In this document: one piece after another, positions 1 to 9,071 of the stretch
Position numbering within the stretch: position 1 is the stretch's first letter
How the letters are laid out: the number at the start of each line of letters is the position of its first letter
Assembly: GCA_900104855.1 (NCBI GenBank)
Contig: FNSS01000001.1
Location: 5,456,001 to 5,520,000 of the forward strand
DNA from: Rhizobiales bacterium GAS188
Lineage (GTDB): Bacteria > Pseudomonadota > Alphaproteobacteria > Rhizobiales > Beijerinckiaceae
DNA length: 64,000 nt
Direction: 5' to 3'
The notes under the pieces: generated by a model
Database searches by the model: none
What the model saw: the letters and a program-made list of their open reading frames with translations, nothing else
What the model was told of the DNA's origin: nothing
Position numbers and translations under genes: made by a program

Positions 1-1
1 G

Positions 2-406
2 CAGCGCTCGCGTCCCTATCTCTTCTCCAACACGCTGGCGCCTTGCATCTCCTCCGCCTCGCTGGCAGCGCTGGAGCTGCTTGCCGGGGAAGAGGGCGCG
101 GCGTTGCGCCGGCGCGTGCGCGACAACGGCGCAGAGTTCCGCCGCGAGATGACGGCGCTCGGCTTCGACCTGGTGCCGGGGCAGCATCCGATCATCCCGG
201 TGATGCTGGGTGACGCGCAGCTCGCGACCCGGATGGCCGATGCGCTGCTCCAGGAAGGCGTCTACGTGATCGGCTTCTCCTATCCGGTCGTGCCCAAGGG
301 GAAGGCTCGCATCCGCACCCAGATGAGCGCCGCGCATAGCCCGGAACAGATCGGCCAGGCCGTCGCCGCATTCGCCAAGGCCGGCAAGGCGCTCGGCGTG
401 ATCTGA
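2..406 (+). CDS. kbl: 2-amino-3-ketobutyrate CoA ligase, C-terminal part (truncated by window start)
   Basis: This is the C-terminal ~134 residues of a PLP-dependent alpha-oxoamine synthase. The open frame runs in from the window edge with no start. Visible family features are YLFSNTLAP, the small-domain segment ending [19 protein letters not shown], and the closing [11 protein letters not shown] stretch typical of Kbl/BioF enzymes. Kbl cleaves 2-amino-3-ketobutyrate with CoA to glycine and acetyl-CoA in the cytosol. The threonine dehydrogenase gene starts 13 bp downstream, the standard kbl-tdh operon order, which separates it from BioF and HemA relatives. Confidence 0.93.
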   Translation, partial: QRSRPYLFSNTLAPCISSASLAALELLAGEEGAALRRRVRDNGAEFRREMTALGFDLVPGQHPIIPVMLGDAQLATRMADALLQEGVYVIGFSYPVVPKGKARIRTQMSAAHSPEQIGQAVAAFAKAGKALGVI

Positions 407-419
407 CGGAGCCTCCACC

Positions 420-1448
420 ATGAAGGCACTTGCAAAGCTCGAGCGCGGTCCCGGCCTCACCCTGACCCGCGTGAAGAAGCCGGAGGTCGGGCACAATGAC
501 GTGCTCGTCAGGATCGCCAAGACCGGCATCTGCGGCACCGACATCCATATCTGGAAATGGGACGACTGGGCCCAGAAGACCATTCCGGTGCCGATGCAGG
601 TCGGCCACGAATATGTCGGTACGATCGTCGAGGTGGGGCAGGAGGTGCGCGGCTTCAAGCCCGGCGACCGGGTCTCCGGCGAGGGGCACATCACGTGCGG
701 TTCTTGCCGGAACTGCCGCGCCGGCCGCCGGCATCTGTGCCGCAACACGCTCGGCGTCGGCGTCAACCGCGAGGGCGCCTTCGCCGAGTATCTGGCGATA
801 CCGGCGTTCAACGCCTTCAAGATCCCCGACGACATCTCCGACGAGCTCGCCGCGATCTTCGATCCCTTCGGCAACGCCACGCATACGGCGCTCTCCTTCA
901 ACCTGGTCGGCGAGGACGTGCTGATCACCGGCGCCGGCCCGATCGGCATCATGGCGTCCGCCATCGCCCGCCATGTCGGGGCGCGCCATGTCGTGATCAC
1001 CGACGTCAATGATTATCGGCTCGACCTCGCGCGCCGCATGGGTGTCACACGCGCCGTCAACGCTGGCCGCGAGGAGCTGCGCGCCGTGATGGCGGATTTG
1101 CGGATGACCGAAGGTTTTGATGTCGGGCTGGAGATGTCGGGCGCGCCGAGCGCCTTCATCGACATGCTCGCGCATATGAACCACGGCGGCAAGGTAGCGC
1201 TCCTCGGCATTCCGCCGGCCAATACCGCGATCGATTGGAACCAGGTCATCTTCAAGGGCCTGGAGATCAAGGGGATCTACGGGCGCGAGATGTTCGAGAC
1301 CTGGTACAAGATGGTCGCCATGCTGCAAAGCGGCCTCGATCTTTCGCCGATCATCACCCATCGCTTCCCGATCGACCAATATCAAGCGGCGTTTGATACC
1401 ATGCTGTCGGGCAGCAGCGGGAAGGTCATACTCGACTGGACGGGGTAG
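420..1448 (+). CDS. tdh: L-threonine 3-dehydrogenase
   Basis: This is a 342-residue zinc medium-chain dehydrogenase that oxidises L-threonine to 2-amino-3-ketobutyrate with NAD. The N-terminal [17 protein letters not shown] segment carries the catalytic-zinc cysteine and the threonine-specific context. GHEYVG follows, then the structural-zinc cysteine cluster [15 protein letters not shown], and a Rossmann segment [13 protein letters not shown]. Length matches the family (~341). It lies 13 bp after kbl, so the two products form the threonine-to-glycine pathway. Confidence 0.96.
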   Translation: MKALAKLERGPGLTLTRVKKPEVGHNDVLVRIAKTGICGTDIHIWKWDDWAQKTIPVPMQVGHEYVGTIVEVGQEVRGFKPGDRVSGEGHITCGSCRNCRAGRRHLCRNTLGVGVNREGAFAEYLAIPAFNAFKIPDDISDELAAIFDPFGNATHTALSFNLVGEDVLITGAGPIGIMASAIARHVGARHVVITDVNDYRLDLARRMGVTRAVNAGREELRAVMADLRMTEGFDVGLEMSGAPSAFIDMLAHMNHGGKVALLGIPPANTAIDWNQVIFKGLEIKGIYGREMFETWYKMVAMLQSGLDLSPIITHRFPIDQYQAAFDTMLSGSSGKVILDWTG

Positions 1449-1669
1449 GGCGGTGGGGGAGGGGGCGTGATGGCCCCGCTCTCGAAGTAAAAGCAAGCGG
1501 CGTTCGCCGTGAACACGCATGCGTCCCGGCGAGATGCGATTGCGTTACCAAAAATAAATGAAGCCGCCACGCTTGAAGCAATTGGTATCTGCAATATTGC
1601 TTGCGCGAACGGTTCGATCACACGAAGGGCTCGCCGGCATGGCGAGGCTGCCGTCAGGAGGAGGTTCGG

Positions 1670-2143
1670 ATGCGAAGCCTATGGTCTTTCGCCATTCTCC
1701 TCAGCCTCACGGGCTGCGTCTCGGCGGGCGGCGGCTCCCCGCGGGCCGGCTCTCCGGGTTACGGCACCTATGCCTACAGCGATGTCCTCAGGCCGCATGG
1801 CCGGACGCGCGGCGAAGCTGCCGAGCAGGCCGCCACCAGGGCTTGCGATGCCGGCATCCCGGATCGCATCGGTACCCTGAAATTCGACGCCTGCATGCGC
1901 GGCCGCGGCTGGCGCCTCGCCGGTTTCCAGCCGGCTCCGCAGCAATATTCGCCTTCGCCTTCCTACGACGCGGGCAGCAGCGCGGCCTCCGCCTCGGGGC
2001 CGGATCCGAATCAGGCCGCGAACGACGCAATGGCTGCCTCGCAGGCGAATATCGCCGCGCAGCAGCAGAACGATGCGGCGAATGCGGCGACGCAGCAGAC
2101 CGAGTATAATTTCAACATCATGTACAACCCTCAGCAGAACTGA
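1670..2143 (+). CDS. putative small lipoprotein of unknown function
   Basis: The 157-residue product starts with a basic, hydrophobic signal peptide and a lipobox LTGC (about residues 13-16), so it is probably an outer-membrane or periplasmic lipoprotein. The start was chosen at ATG 1670 because CAGGAGGAGG lies just upstream; a longer frame from 1601 would bury the signal peptide. The middle has two cysteines in RACDAGI and FDACMRGRGW, resembling small alphaproteobacterial lipoproteins with a disulfide. The C-terminal half is low-complexity Ala/Gln/Asn ending TEYNFNIMYNPQQN. Function is not recognised. Confidence 0.6.
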   Translation: MRSLWSFAILLSLTGCVSAGGGSPRAGSPGYGTYAYSDVLRPHGRTRGEAAEQAATRACDAGIPDRIGTLKFDACMRGRGWRLAGFQPAPQQYSPSPSYDAGSSAASASGPDPNQAANDAMAASQANIAAQQQNDAANAATQQTEYNFNIMYNPQQN

Positions 2144-2185
2144 GGAGGGCCGCGCTGCGTCGATTTGCGCTGGCGCCGCTTCCCC

Positions 2186-2207
2186 CGTTTACGCCCCGTT
2201 TATACGC
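2186..2207 (+). promoter_or_regulatory. candidate KdpE operator: 11-bp direct repeat
   Basis: Two adjacent 11-mers, CGTTTACGCCC and CGTTTATACGC, sit upstream of the first kdp micro-ORF. OmpR-family regulators bind direct repeats spaced about one helical turn, and the E. coli KdpE site contains TTTATA and TTTACA half-sites. The position and sequence fit, but the assignment is inference. Confidence 0.3.
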
Positions 2208-2279
2208 ACCCCACCCCTCGCGAATGGAGCGTTTATGCGGCTCCGTGGAAAAAGGCGGCTCTCGTTTCGGGAGTCTCTT

Positions 2280-2423
2280 GTGCTCGGCCTTATCTTTCTC
2301 GTCATCGGCTTCGGCCTCTTCCTGGCCGAGGCCGGTTATGGCGCGCTCCGCGACCGGCTTACGGCCGCGCGGGGGCGTCGCGTGGCGTGTCCGCTGCGCG
2401 AGGGGATCAGGCCGGCACGCTGA
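2280..2423 (+). CDS. KdpF-like small membrane protein (duplicate copy 1)
   Basis: This micro-ORF of about 47 codons begins at GTG 2280, preceded by CGGGAG. An in-frame ATG at 2235 would add 15 basic residues. The first 27 residues form one hydrophobic helix (VLGLIFLVIGFGLFLAEAGY) followed by a short GALRDRL end. This closely matches the next micro-ORF in both protein and DNA, including the GGGAG-CTC-GTG start context, so the two arose by tandem duplication. A further ~20 basic/polar residues follow before the stop. Single-TM micro-proteins of this kind precede kdpF in other alphaproteobacteria. Role is unknown; stabilising or regulating the Kdp complex is inference. Confidence 0.5.
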   Translation: MLGLIFLVIGFGLFLAEAGYGALRDRLTAARGRRVACPLREGIRPAR

Positions 2424-2499
2424 TGCCCATCAAAACGTCCGGCTAGGCCGCCCCTTGCAGCCGACCGGACAGCAATGTCTCTCATCGCGGGAGTGTCTC

Positions 2500-2583
2500 G
2501 TGCTCGACATCGTCTTCCTCGCGCTCGCCTGCGCGCTCTTCCTCCTCGGGGCCGGCTATGCCGTGCTCTGCGACCGTTTGTGA
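2500..2583 (+). CDS. KdpF-like small membrane protein (duplicate copy 2)
   Basis: This 27-residue single-helix peptide (VLDIVFLALACALFLLGAGY, then AVLCDRL) starts at GTG 2500, with CGGGAG about 7 bases upstream. It resembles the small membrane proteins often annotated as potassium-transporting ATPase small subunits ahead of kdpF. It ends 10 bp before the kdpF start, so it is probably cotranscribed and translationally coupled. Copy 1 upstream is a diverged duplicate. No enzymatic motif is present. Confidence 0.55.
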   Translation: MLDIVFLALACALFLLGAGYAVLCDRL

Positions 2584-2593
2584 GGAGCCGCAT

Positions 2594-2680
2594 ATGTTCG
2601 AGCCTATTTTCGGTCTCGTGGTCGCCCTGTTGCTCGGCGGCTACCTCCTTGTGACCCTCATCCGTCCCGAAAAATTCTAA
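2594..2680 (+). CDS. kdpF: potassium-transporting ATPase KdpF subunit
   Basis: This 28-residue peptide is a single transmembrane helix with the KdpF hallmark ending, TLIRPEKF. KdpF is a small stabilising subunit of the KdpFABC inner-membrane complex. The start ATG 2594 follows GAGGAG, which overlaps the end of the preceding micro-ORF. kdpA begins 28 bp downstream. Confidence 0.9.
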   Translation: MFEPIFGLVVALLLGGYLLVTLIRPEKF

Positions 2681-2708
2681 TCGCGACAATCGCGCGAACG
2701 GTGGTTTC

Positions 2709-4418
<1,710 letters not shown>

Positions 4419-4485
4419 AGAGAGCCCTACTGAAGCCCACGCGCAAGATCTTCTGCAAGACCTACTGAAATACCTGGAGACCACC

Positions 4486-6534
4486 ATGTCCACCAAGGCA
4501 AAGCCGATCGGCCTGTTCGACGGCGCCATTCTGGGTCGAGCCGCGAGCGACGCGGTGCGCAAGCTCGATCCGCGACAGCTGGCGCGCAACCCGGTGATCT
4601 TCGTCACCGAAGTCGTGTCGCTGGTCGTCACCATCCTGTTCCTGCGCGACCTCGTGACTCGCAGCGACGCCGCCGCCTTCACCGGCCAGATCGCCGCCTG
4701 GCTCTGGTTCACGGTGCTGTTCGCGAACTTCGCCGAAGCCGTGGCGGAGGGGCGCGGCAAGGCGCAGGCCGACACGCTGCGCCGCATGCGCTCGGACACC
4801 GTAGCCAAGCGCCTCAGCGACCCGTCGACGCGGCAATACCAATCGGTCAACGCGCTCGACCTCAAGCTCGGCGATGTCGTGCTGGTCGAAGCCGGCGACC
4901 TGATCCCGTCGGACGGCGATGTGATCGAGGGTCTCGCCTCGATCAACGAATCGGCGATCACCGGCGAATCCGCACCCGTCATCCGGGAATCGGGCGGCGA
5001 CCGTTCGGCCGTGACCGGCGGCACCACCGTCCTGTCCGATTGGGTCAAGGTCAAGATCACGGCCGCGCCGGGATCGACCTTCCTCGATCGCATGATCGCG
5101 CTCGTCGAAGGCGCCGAGCGCCAGAAGACGCCGAACGAGATCGCGCTCTCGATCCTTTTGTCGGGCTTGACGCTGATCTTCCTGATCGTCTGCGTCACCC
5201 TGTGGTGCCTCGCCGGCTATTCCGGCACCACGCTCACCGTCACCGTGCTGATCGCGCTGCTCGTCTGCCTGATCCCGACGACGATCGGCGGCCTGCTCTC
5301 CGCCATCGGCATCGCCGGCATGGACCGCCTGATCCGCTTCAACGTGGTCGCGACCTCGGGCCGCGCCGTCGAGGCGGCGGGCGACGTCGACACGCTGCTC
5401 CTCGACAAGACGGGCACCATCACTTTCGGCAACCGCATGGCCTCGGAGCTGATCGCGGTGCCTGGCGTCTCCGAGCGCCAGCTCGCCGAGACGGCGCTGC
5501 TGGCGAGCCTCGCCGACGAGACGCCGGAAGGGCGCTCGATCGTCTCCTATGTGCGCGGCAAATACAGCCTCGCCGAGCAGGACCATCTGGCCGAAGGCAT
5601 GACCTTCGTCGAGTTCACCGCCCATACGCGCATGTCCGGCGTCGATTTCGGCGCGCGCACCATCCGCAAGGGCGCGGTCGACGCCATTCTGCGCTTCGCC
5701 GGCATCGCCATGAACACCGCGCCGGCAGCCTTCCGCCAGGCGGTCGACCGCATCGCGCGCACCGGCGGCACGCCGCTCGCGGTCGCCGAGGACGGGCGTC
5801 TCCTTGGCCTCATCCACCTCAAGGACACGGTCAAGCCCGATATCCGCGACCGCTTCGCGGCGTTGCGCGCCATGGGCATCAAGACCGTGATGGTGACGGG
5901 CGACAACCCGGTCACCGCCGCGGCCATCGCTTCGGAAGCCGGCGTCGACGACTACATCGCCGAGGCGACGCCCGAAGATAAGCTCGGCTATATCCGCAAG
6001 GAGCAGGAGGGTGGGCGCCTGATCGCCATGTGCGGCGACGGCACCAACGACGCGCCGGCTCTCGCCCAGGCCGATGTCGGCGTTGCCATGCAGACCGGCA
6101 CCCAGGCGGCGCGCGAGGCCGGCAACATGGTCGATCTCGACTCCAACCCGACGAAGCTCATCGAGATCGTCGAGATCGGCAAGCAGCTGCTGATGACGCG
6201 CGGCTCGCTGACCACCTTCTCGATCGCCAATGACGTCGCGAAGTATTTCGCCATCATCCCGGCGCTGTTCGTCGGCACCTACGGCGAGCTCAACGCGCTC
6301 AACGTGATGCATCTCGCCTCGGCGCAATCGGCCATTCTGTCGGCCGTCATCTTCAACGCCCTGATCATCATCGCGCTCATCCCGCTCGCGCTGAAGGGTG
6401 TCGCCTATCGCCCGGTCGGCGCCGCGGCCGTGCTGCGTCGCAACCTGCTGGTCTACGGCGTCGGTGGCATCATCGTGCCATTCATCGGCATCAAGGCCAT
6501 CGACATCGTCGTGTCGGCCCTTCATCTCGCTTGA
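4486..6534 (+). CDS. kdpB: potassium-transporting ATPase subunit KdpB (P-type ATPase)
   Basis: This is the 682-residue catalytic subunit of the K+ pump, a P1A ATPase. The actuator motif TGES lies at 159-162, with Ser162, the residue whose phosphorylation is known to inhibit E. coli KdpB. The phosphorylated Asp307 is in DKTGT. The hinge has [12 protein letters not shown], and [18 protein letters not shown] carries the Mg-binding aspartates. Membrane helices flank these domains. Every catalytic residue expected for the family is present. It lies between kdpA and kdpC. Confidence 0.98.
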   Translation: MSTKAKPIGLFDGAILGRAASDAVRKLDPRQLARNPVIFVTEVVSLVVTILFLRDLVTRSDAAAFTGQIAAWLWFTVLFANFAEAVAEGRGKAQADTLRRMRSDTVAKRLSDPSTRQYQSVNALDLKLGDVVLVEAGDLIPSDGDVIEGLASINESAITGESAPVIRESGGDRSAVTGGTTVLSDWVKVKITAAPGSTFLDRMIALVEGAERQKTPNEIALSILLSGLTLIFLIVCVTLWCLAGYSGTTLTVTVLIALLVCLIPTTIGGLLSAIGIAGMDRLIRFNVVATSGRAVEAAGDVDTLLLDKTGTITFGNRMASELIAVPGVSERQLAETALLASLADETPEGRSIVSYVRGKYSLAEQDHLAEGMTFVEFTAHTRMSGVDFGARTIRKGAVDAILRFAGIAMNTAPAAFRQAVDRIARTGGTPLAVAEDGRLLGLIHLKDTVKPDIRDRFAALRAMGIKTVMVTGDNPVTAAAIASEAGVDDYIAEATPEDKLGYIRKEQEGGRLIAMCGDGTNDAPALAQADVGVAMQTGTQAAREAGNMVDLDSNPTKLIEIVEIGKQLLMTRGSLTTFSIANDVAKYFAIIPALFVGTYGELNALNVMHLASAQSAILSAVIFNALIIIALIPLALKGVAYRPVGAAAVLRRNLLVYGVGGIIVPFIGIKAIDIVVSALHLA

Positions 6535-6547
6535 GGCTCGAAAAACC

Positions 6548-7153
6548 ATGTTCCAGCATCTGCGCCCCGCCATCGTGCTGATCGTGCTGTTCACGATCCT
6601 CACCGGCGTCATCTACCCCTTCGCCATCACCGGCATCGCCGCGGTCGTCGTGCCCGGCCGGGCCGGCGGCAGCATGATCACGCCCAAGGACGTCGTCATC
6701 GGCTCGTCCCTGATCGGCCAGAACTTCACCTCGGACAAATACTTCCATGGCCGCCCCTCGGCGACCAATACGCCCGATCCGAAGGATCCGACCAAGAACA
6801 TCGATGCGCCCTACAATGCCGCGAATTCGGGCGCCTCGAACTACGGCGCGACCTCGCAGGCCCTCTTCGATCGCGTCAAAGGCGATGTCGAGGCGATGCG
6901 CAAGGACGGGGCGGAGGGTCCGCTTCCGGCCGATGCGCTAACCACCTCGGCTTCGGGCCTCGATCCCGACATCTCGCCGGCCTTTGCGCAGTTGCAGGTG
7001 GCGCGCGTCGCCAAGGCGCGCAACCTGCCGGAGGATCGGGTCCGCGCCCTGGTCCTCGCCCAGACGGACGGGCGCTTCCTCGGCTTCATCGGCGAGCCGC
7101 GCGTCAATGTGCTGCTGCTCAACCTGGCGCTGGATGGTTTGCCGACGGGGTGA
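6548..7153 (+). CDS. kdpC: potassium-transporting ATPase subunit KdpC
   Basis: This 201-residue protein has a single N-terminal transmembrane helix (about 8-34, IVLIVLFTILTGVIYPFA) and a periplasmic domain. Family signatures are SLIGQNF, YFHGRPSA, SGASNYG, and LDPDISPAFAQLQVARVAKAR. KdpC is the essential accessory subunit of KdpFABC. The start ATG 6548 is 11 bp after the kdpB stop; an upstream in-frame extension overlaps kdpB and is not needed. In most genomes kdpD follows directly, but here an insertion element separates them. Confidence 0.97.
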   Translation: MFQHLRPAIVLIVLFTILTGVIYPFAITGIAAVVVPGRAGGSMITPKDVVIGSSLIGQNFTSDKYFHGRPSATNTPDPKDPTKNIDAPYNAANSGASNYGATSQALFDRVKGDVEAMRKDGAEGPLPADALTTSASGLDPDISPAFAQLQVARVAKARNLPEDRVRALVLAQTDGRFLGFIGEPRVNVLLLNLALDGLPTG

Positions 7154-7162
7154 GGGCGCTAC

Positions 7163-7191
7163 CCTCTCCCGCGCTCTTCGCGCGGGAGAGG
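7163..7191. repeat. left fragment of palindromic REP-like element (hairpin)
   Basis: CCTCTCCCGCG and CGCGGGAGAGG form a perfect 11-bp inverted repeat 9 bp after the kdpC stop. This is the outer hairpin of the repeat family found at 16589, 25681, 43966 and 53178. The rest of this copy resumes at 8911, so the IS110 element appears to split it. Confidence 0.65.
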
Positions 7192-8910
7192 ACCTTCTAC
7201 CCTTTTGCAAGCCCTAATTTGCGGGGCGGTAACCCCGCACGGTAGCGAGTGTAGTGTCCCGTCTGGGCACGAGCGTAGCGCCGCGCTGGCTGCGTCAACC
7301 GCGCAAGGGCGCGGTGCTGCGCTGCGCTTCGCCCCCTTCGGGGTGACGTGCGCGGCGCGCGGCGCTCTGCCCGTGGGCAGGTCGGGACGAAGGGATGGTC
7401 GCTGCGGTCGAACCCAGGGATGGTCATGCCGCGGCCTCCAGGCTGTTGTGGTCGGGATCGAAGAGAACCTGGCGTCGCAGCAAGGTGCAGGCGACATAGA
7501 GCAGGCGGTCACCGACGCTTCGCAGGGCCCGGCCGTGGCTGTGGCCGCGCCCGCGCAGCGCAGCATAGCGCTGGCGGCTGACCGGGTCGTGCTGGGTGGC
7601 GACCCGGGCCCAATGGTAGAGGGCATTCCTCAGCCTTCGGTTGCAGGCCAGGCGGCGCAGCACCATCCAGGCCTTGCCGCTGCGGCGTGTCACCGGCGCG
7701 ACCCCGGACAGGGTCCGCAGGACGTGGTAGTCTCTGCGGCCCAGGGGCTCCGAGCCCTCGGCGAGCAGCGTGGCGAGATTGGTCCTGCCGATCCCCGGCA
7801 TGGAGCGCAGGATGGTCACGTCGCGCTGCTCGGACATCTGCCCCGCTTGGTCCTGCCCCGCTTGGTCCTGCGCCGCCTGTTCGAGCCGAGTGAGGAGCTG
7901 CTCGAGCTTGCGCTCGGCCGTCTTCAGTTGCTGGTTGATGAGCCCGATGCGCTCGGCGAGGCTGCGGATATGGGCGCTCGCCGCTTCGCTGGCACCGGCC
8001 GCGACCTTCAGCGGCGTCTGGCGCAAGATGCGCACCACCTCCGGCGCCTCGATGCGGCGGATGCGGTGCGCCTTGAGGATGCGCTGGATCGTGGCCTCGG
8101 AGGCCTTGGCGGCCTTGGCCGGGGTCGGCACCCGCCGCCACAGGGCCAGCAGCCAGTCCTCGGCGAGATCCTCGCTCAGCTGCAGCATTTGCGGATAGTA
8201 GCGCCACAGCTGGTCGCGGACCCGGTTGGCGAGGCGGGTTCGCTCCCGCTTCAGCTCATCCTCGATCCGCGACCACTCCCGCAGCTCGATGCGCACAGGA
8301 TCATCGATGACGAGACGGCGAAAGGCGCGGCTGTCGGTGCGCAGGGAGTCCCCGAGCACCTGCGCGTCACGGCTGTCGTCCTTGGCGCCCGCCACCGTGA
8401 AGCGGTCACGGAAGCGGTCGAGTTGCTTGGGATTGATGGCGAACACCGCAAAGCCGCGCTCCAGAAACGTCTCGACCACCGGTCCATGCGGCGTTTCGAT
8501 CGCCACCCCGATCCGTCCGGGCTCGGCGCCCGTCTTGCGGATCAGCCAGTCGCACAGCTCCGCCAGATCGGCGCCCGCGTGCGCCACCTCGCGTTTGCCG
8601 ACCACCCGGCCGGCCCGGTCCATGAGACAAGCGCAATGCGTCTCGCTGGCCCAGTCGAAGCCGACATACCATTCGATGTCATCGGTCATGACCCTTCTCC
8701 ACTAGGTTCGGGTCACCGCGACTTGTGTCGATCCCTGTACCGGCGCTCACGGCGCAACCTTCCACCGGACCTGAGTCGCGGTCTCCCTGCCGAGGCACAT
8801 GTCCTCTCCAGGTGCTCGGGCGCAGGTGCCATTCGGTTGCTCCCGGCAGGTCGACCCGGTCCGACCAGTCTACACTGCAGACTGGCCCTCAGACACGCCA
8901 AGGGTACAGG
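7192..8910 (-). mobile_element. IS110-family insertion sequence between kdpC and kdpD
   Basis: The element is about 1.7 kb and carries one transposase gene on the minus strand, with ~220-230 bp non-coding flanks on each side. The boundaries are inferred. Sequence left of 7192 is the outer hairpin of a palindromic repeat, and the expected continuation (GTGCCGAGACG, then GTCGAGGCGGGTGAGG) resumes at 8911, as judged from the intact copy at 16589-16781. IS110 elements have no terminal inverted repeats and generate few or no target duplications, and none are evident here. One non-coding flank should encode the family's bridge RNA. The other flank, 7192-7423, shows no gene. Confidence 0.7.
7424..8689 (-). 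CDS. IS110-family transposase (DEDD recombinase)
   Basis: The 421-residue product has an N-terminal RuvC-like DEDD domain (VGFDWASETHCACL near residue 9, AIETPHGPV near 63, DDSRDAQVL near 103). A long coiled-coil region follows (about 225-290). The C-terminal Transposase_20 domain has ILRSMPGIGRTNLATLLAE and GVAPVTRRSGK, with the conserved serine region downstream. Such enzymes use a bridge RNA to choose target and donor sites. A 15-bp tandem repeat within the gene encodes an internal QDQAGQDQAGQ stretch at the end of the coiled coil. The frame is intact, so the element may be active. Confidence 0.93.
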   Translation of the reverse strand: MTDDIEWYVGFDWASETHCACLMDRAGRVVGKREVAHAGADLAELCDWLIRKTGAEPGRIGVAIETPHGPVVETFLERGFAVFAINPKQLDRFRDRFTVAGAKDDSRDAQVLGDSLRTDSRAFRRLVIDDPVRIELREWSRIEDELKRERTRLANRVRDQLWRYYPQMLQLSEDLAEDWLLALWRRVPTPAKAAKASEATIQRILKAHRIRRIEAPEVVRILRQTPLKVAAGASEAASAHIRSLAERIGLINQQLKTAERKLEQLLTRLEQAAQDQAGQDQAGQMSEQRDVTILRSMPGIGRTNLATLLAEGSEPLGRRDYHVLRTLSGVAPVTRRSGKAWMVLRRLACNRRLRNALYHWARVATQHDPVSRQRYAALRGRGHSHGRALRSVGDRLLYVACTLLRRQVLFDPDHNSLEAAA

Positions 8911-9019
8911 GTGCCGAGACGAAGTCGAGGCGGGTGAGGGACGGTTGAGCGCTTCACCAGCGCCCCTCATCCGCCTCGCAAGAGCTCGGCACCTTCTCCC
9001 GCGAAAGGGCGGGAGAAGG
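8911..9019. repeat. right fragment of palindromic REP-like element
   Basis: This continues the element interrupted by the IS. GTGCCGAGACG and GTCGAGGCGGGTGAGGG match the reverse complement of the 16734-16765 region. The segment ends in a hairpin of CCTTCTCCCGC (8992-9002) and GCGGGAGAAGG (9009-9019). It lies 52 bp before kdpD. The stretch 8690-8910 before it is IS non-coding flank with no gene seen. Confidence 0.65.
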
Positions 9020-9071
9020 TTGGGCGCGGCCCGCCGTTGGAAAACAAGCGTTAAAGCCTATACACTGAGGC

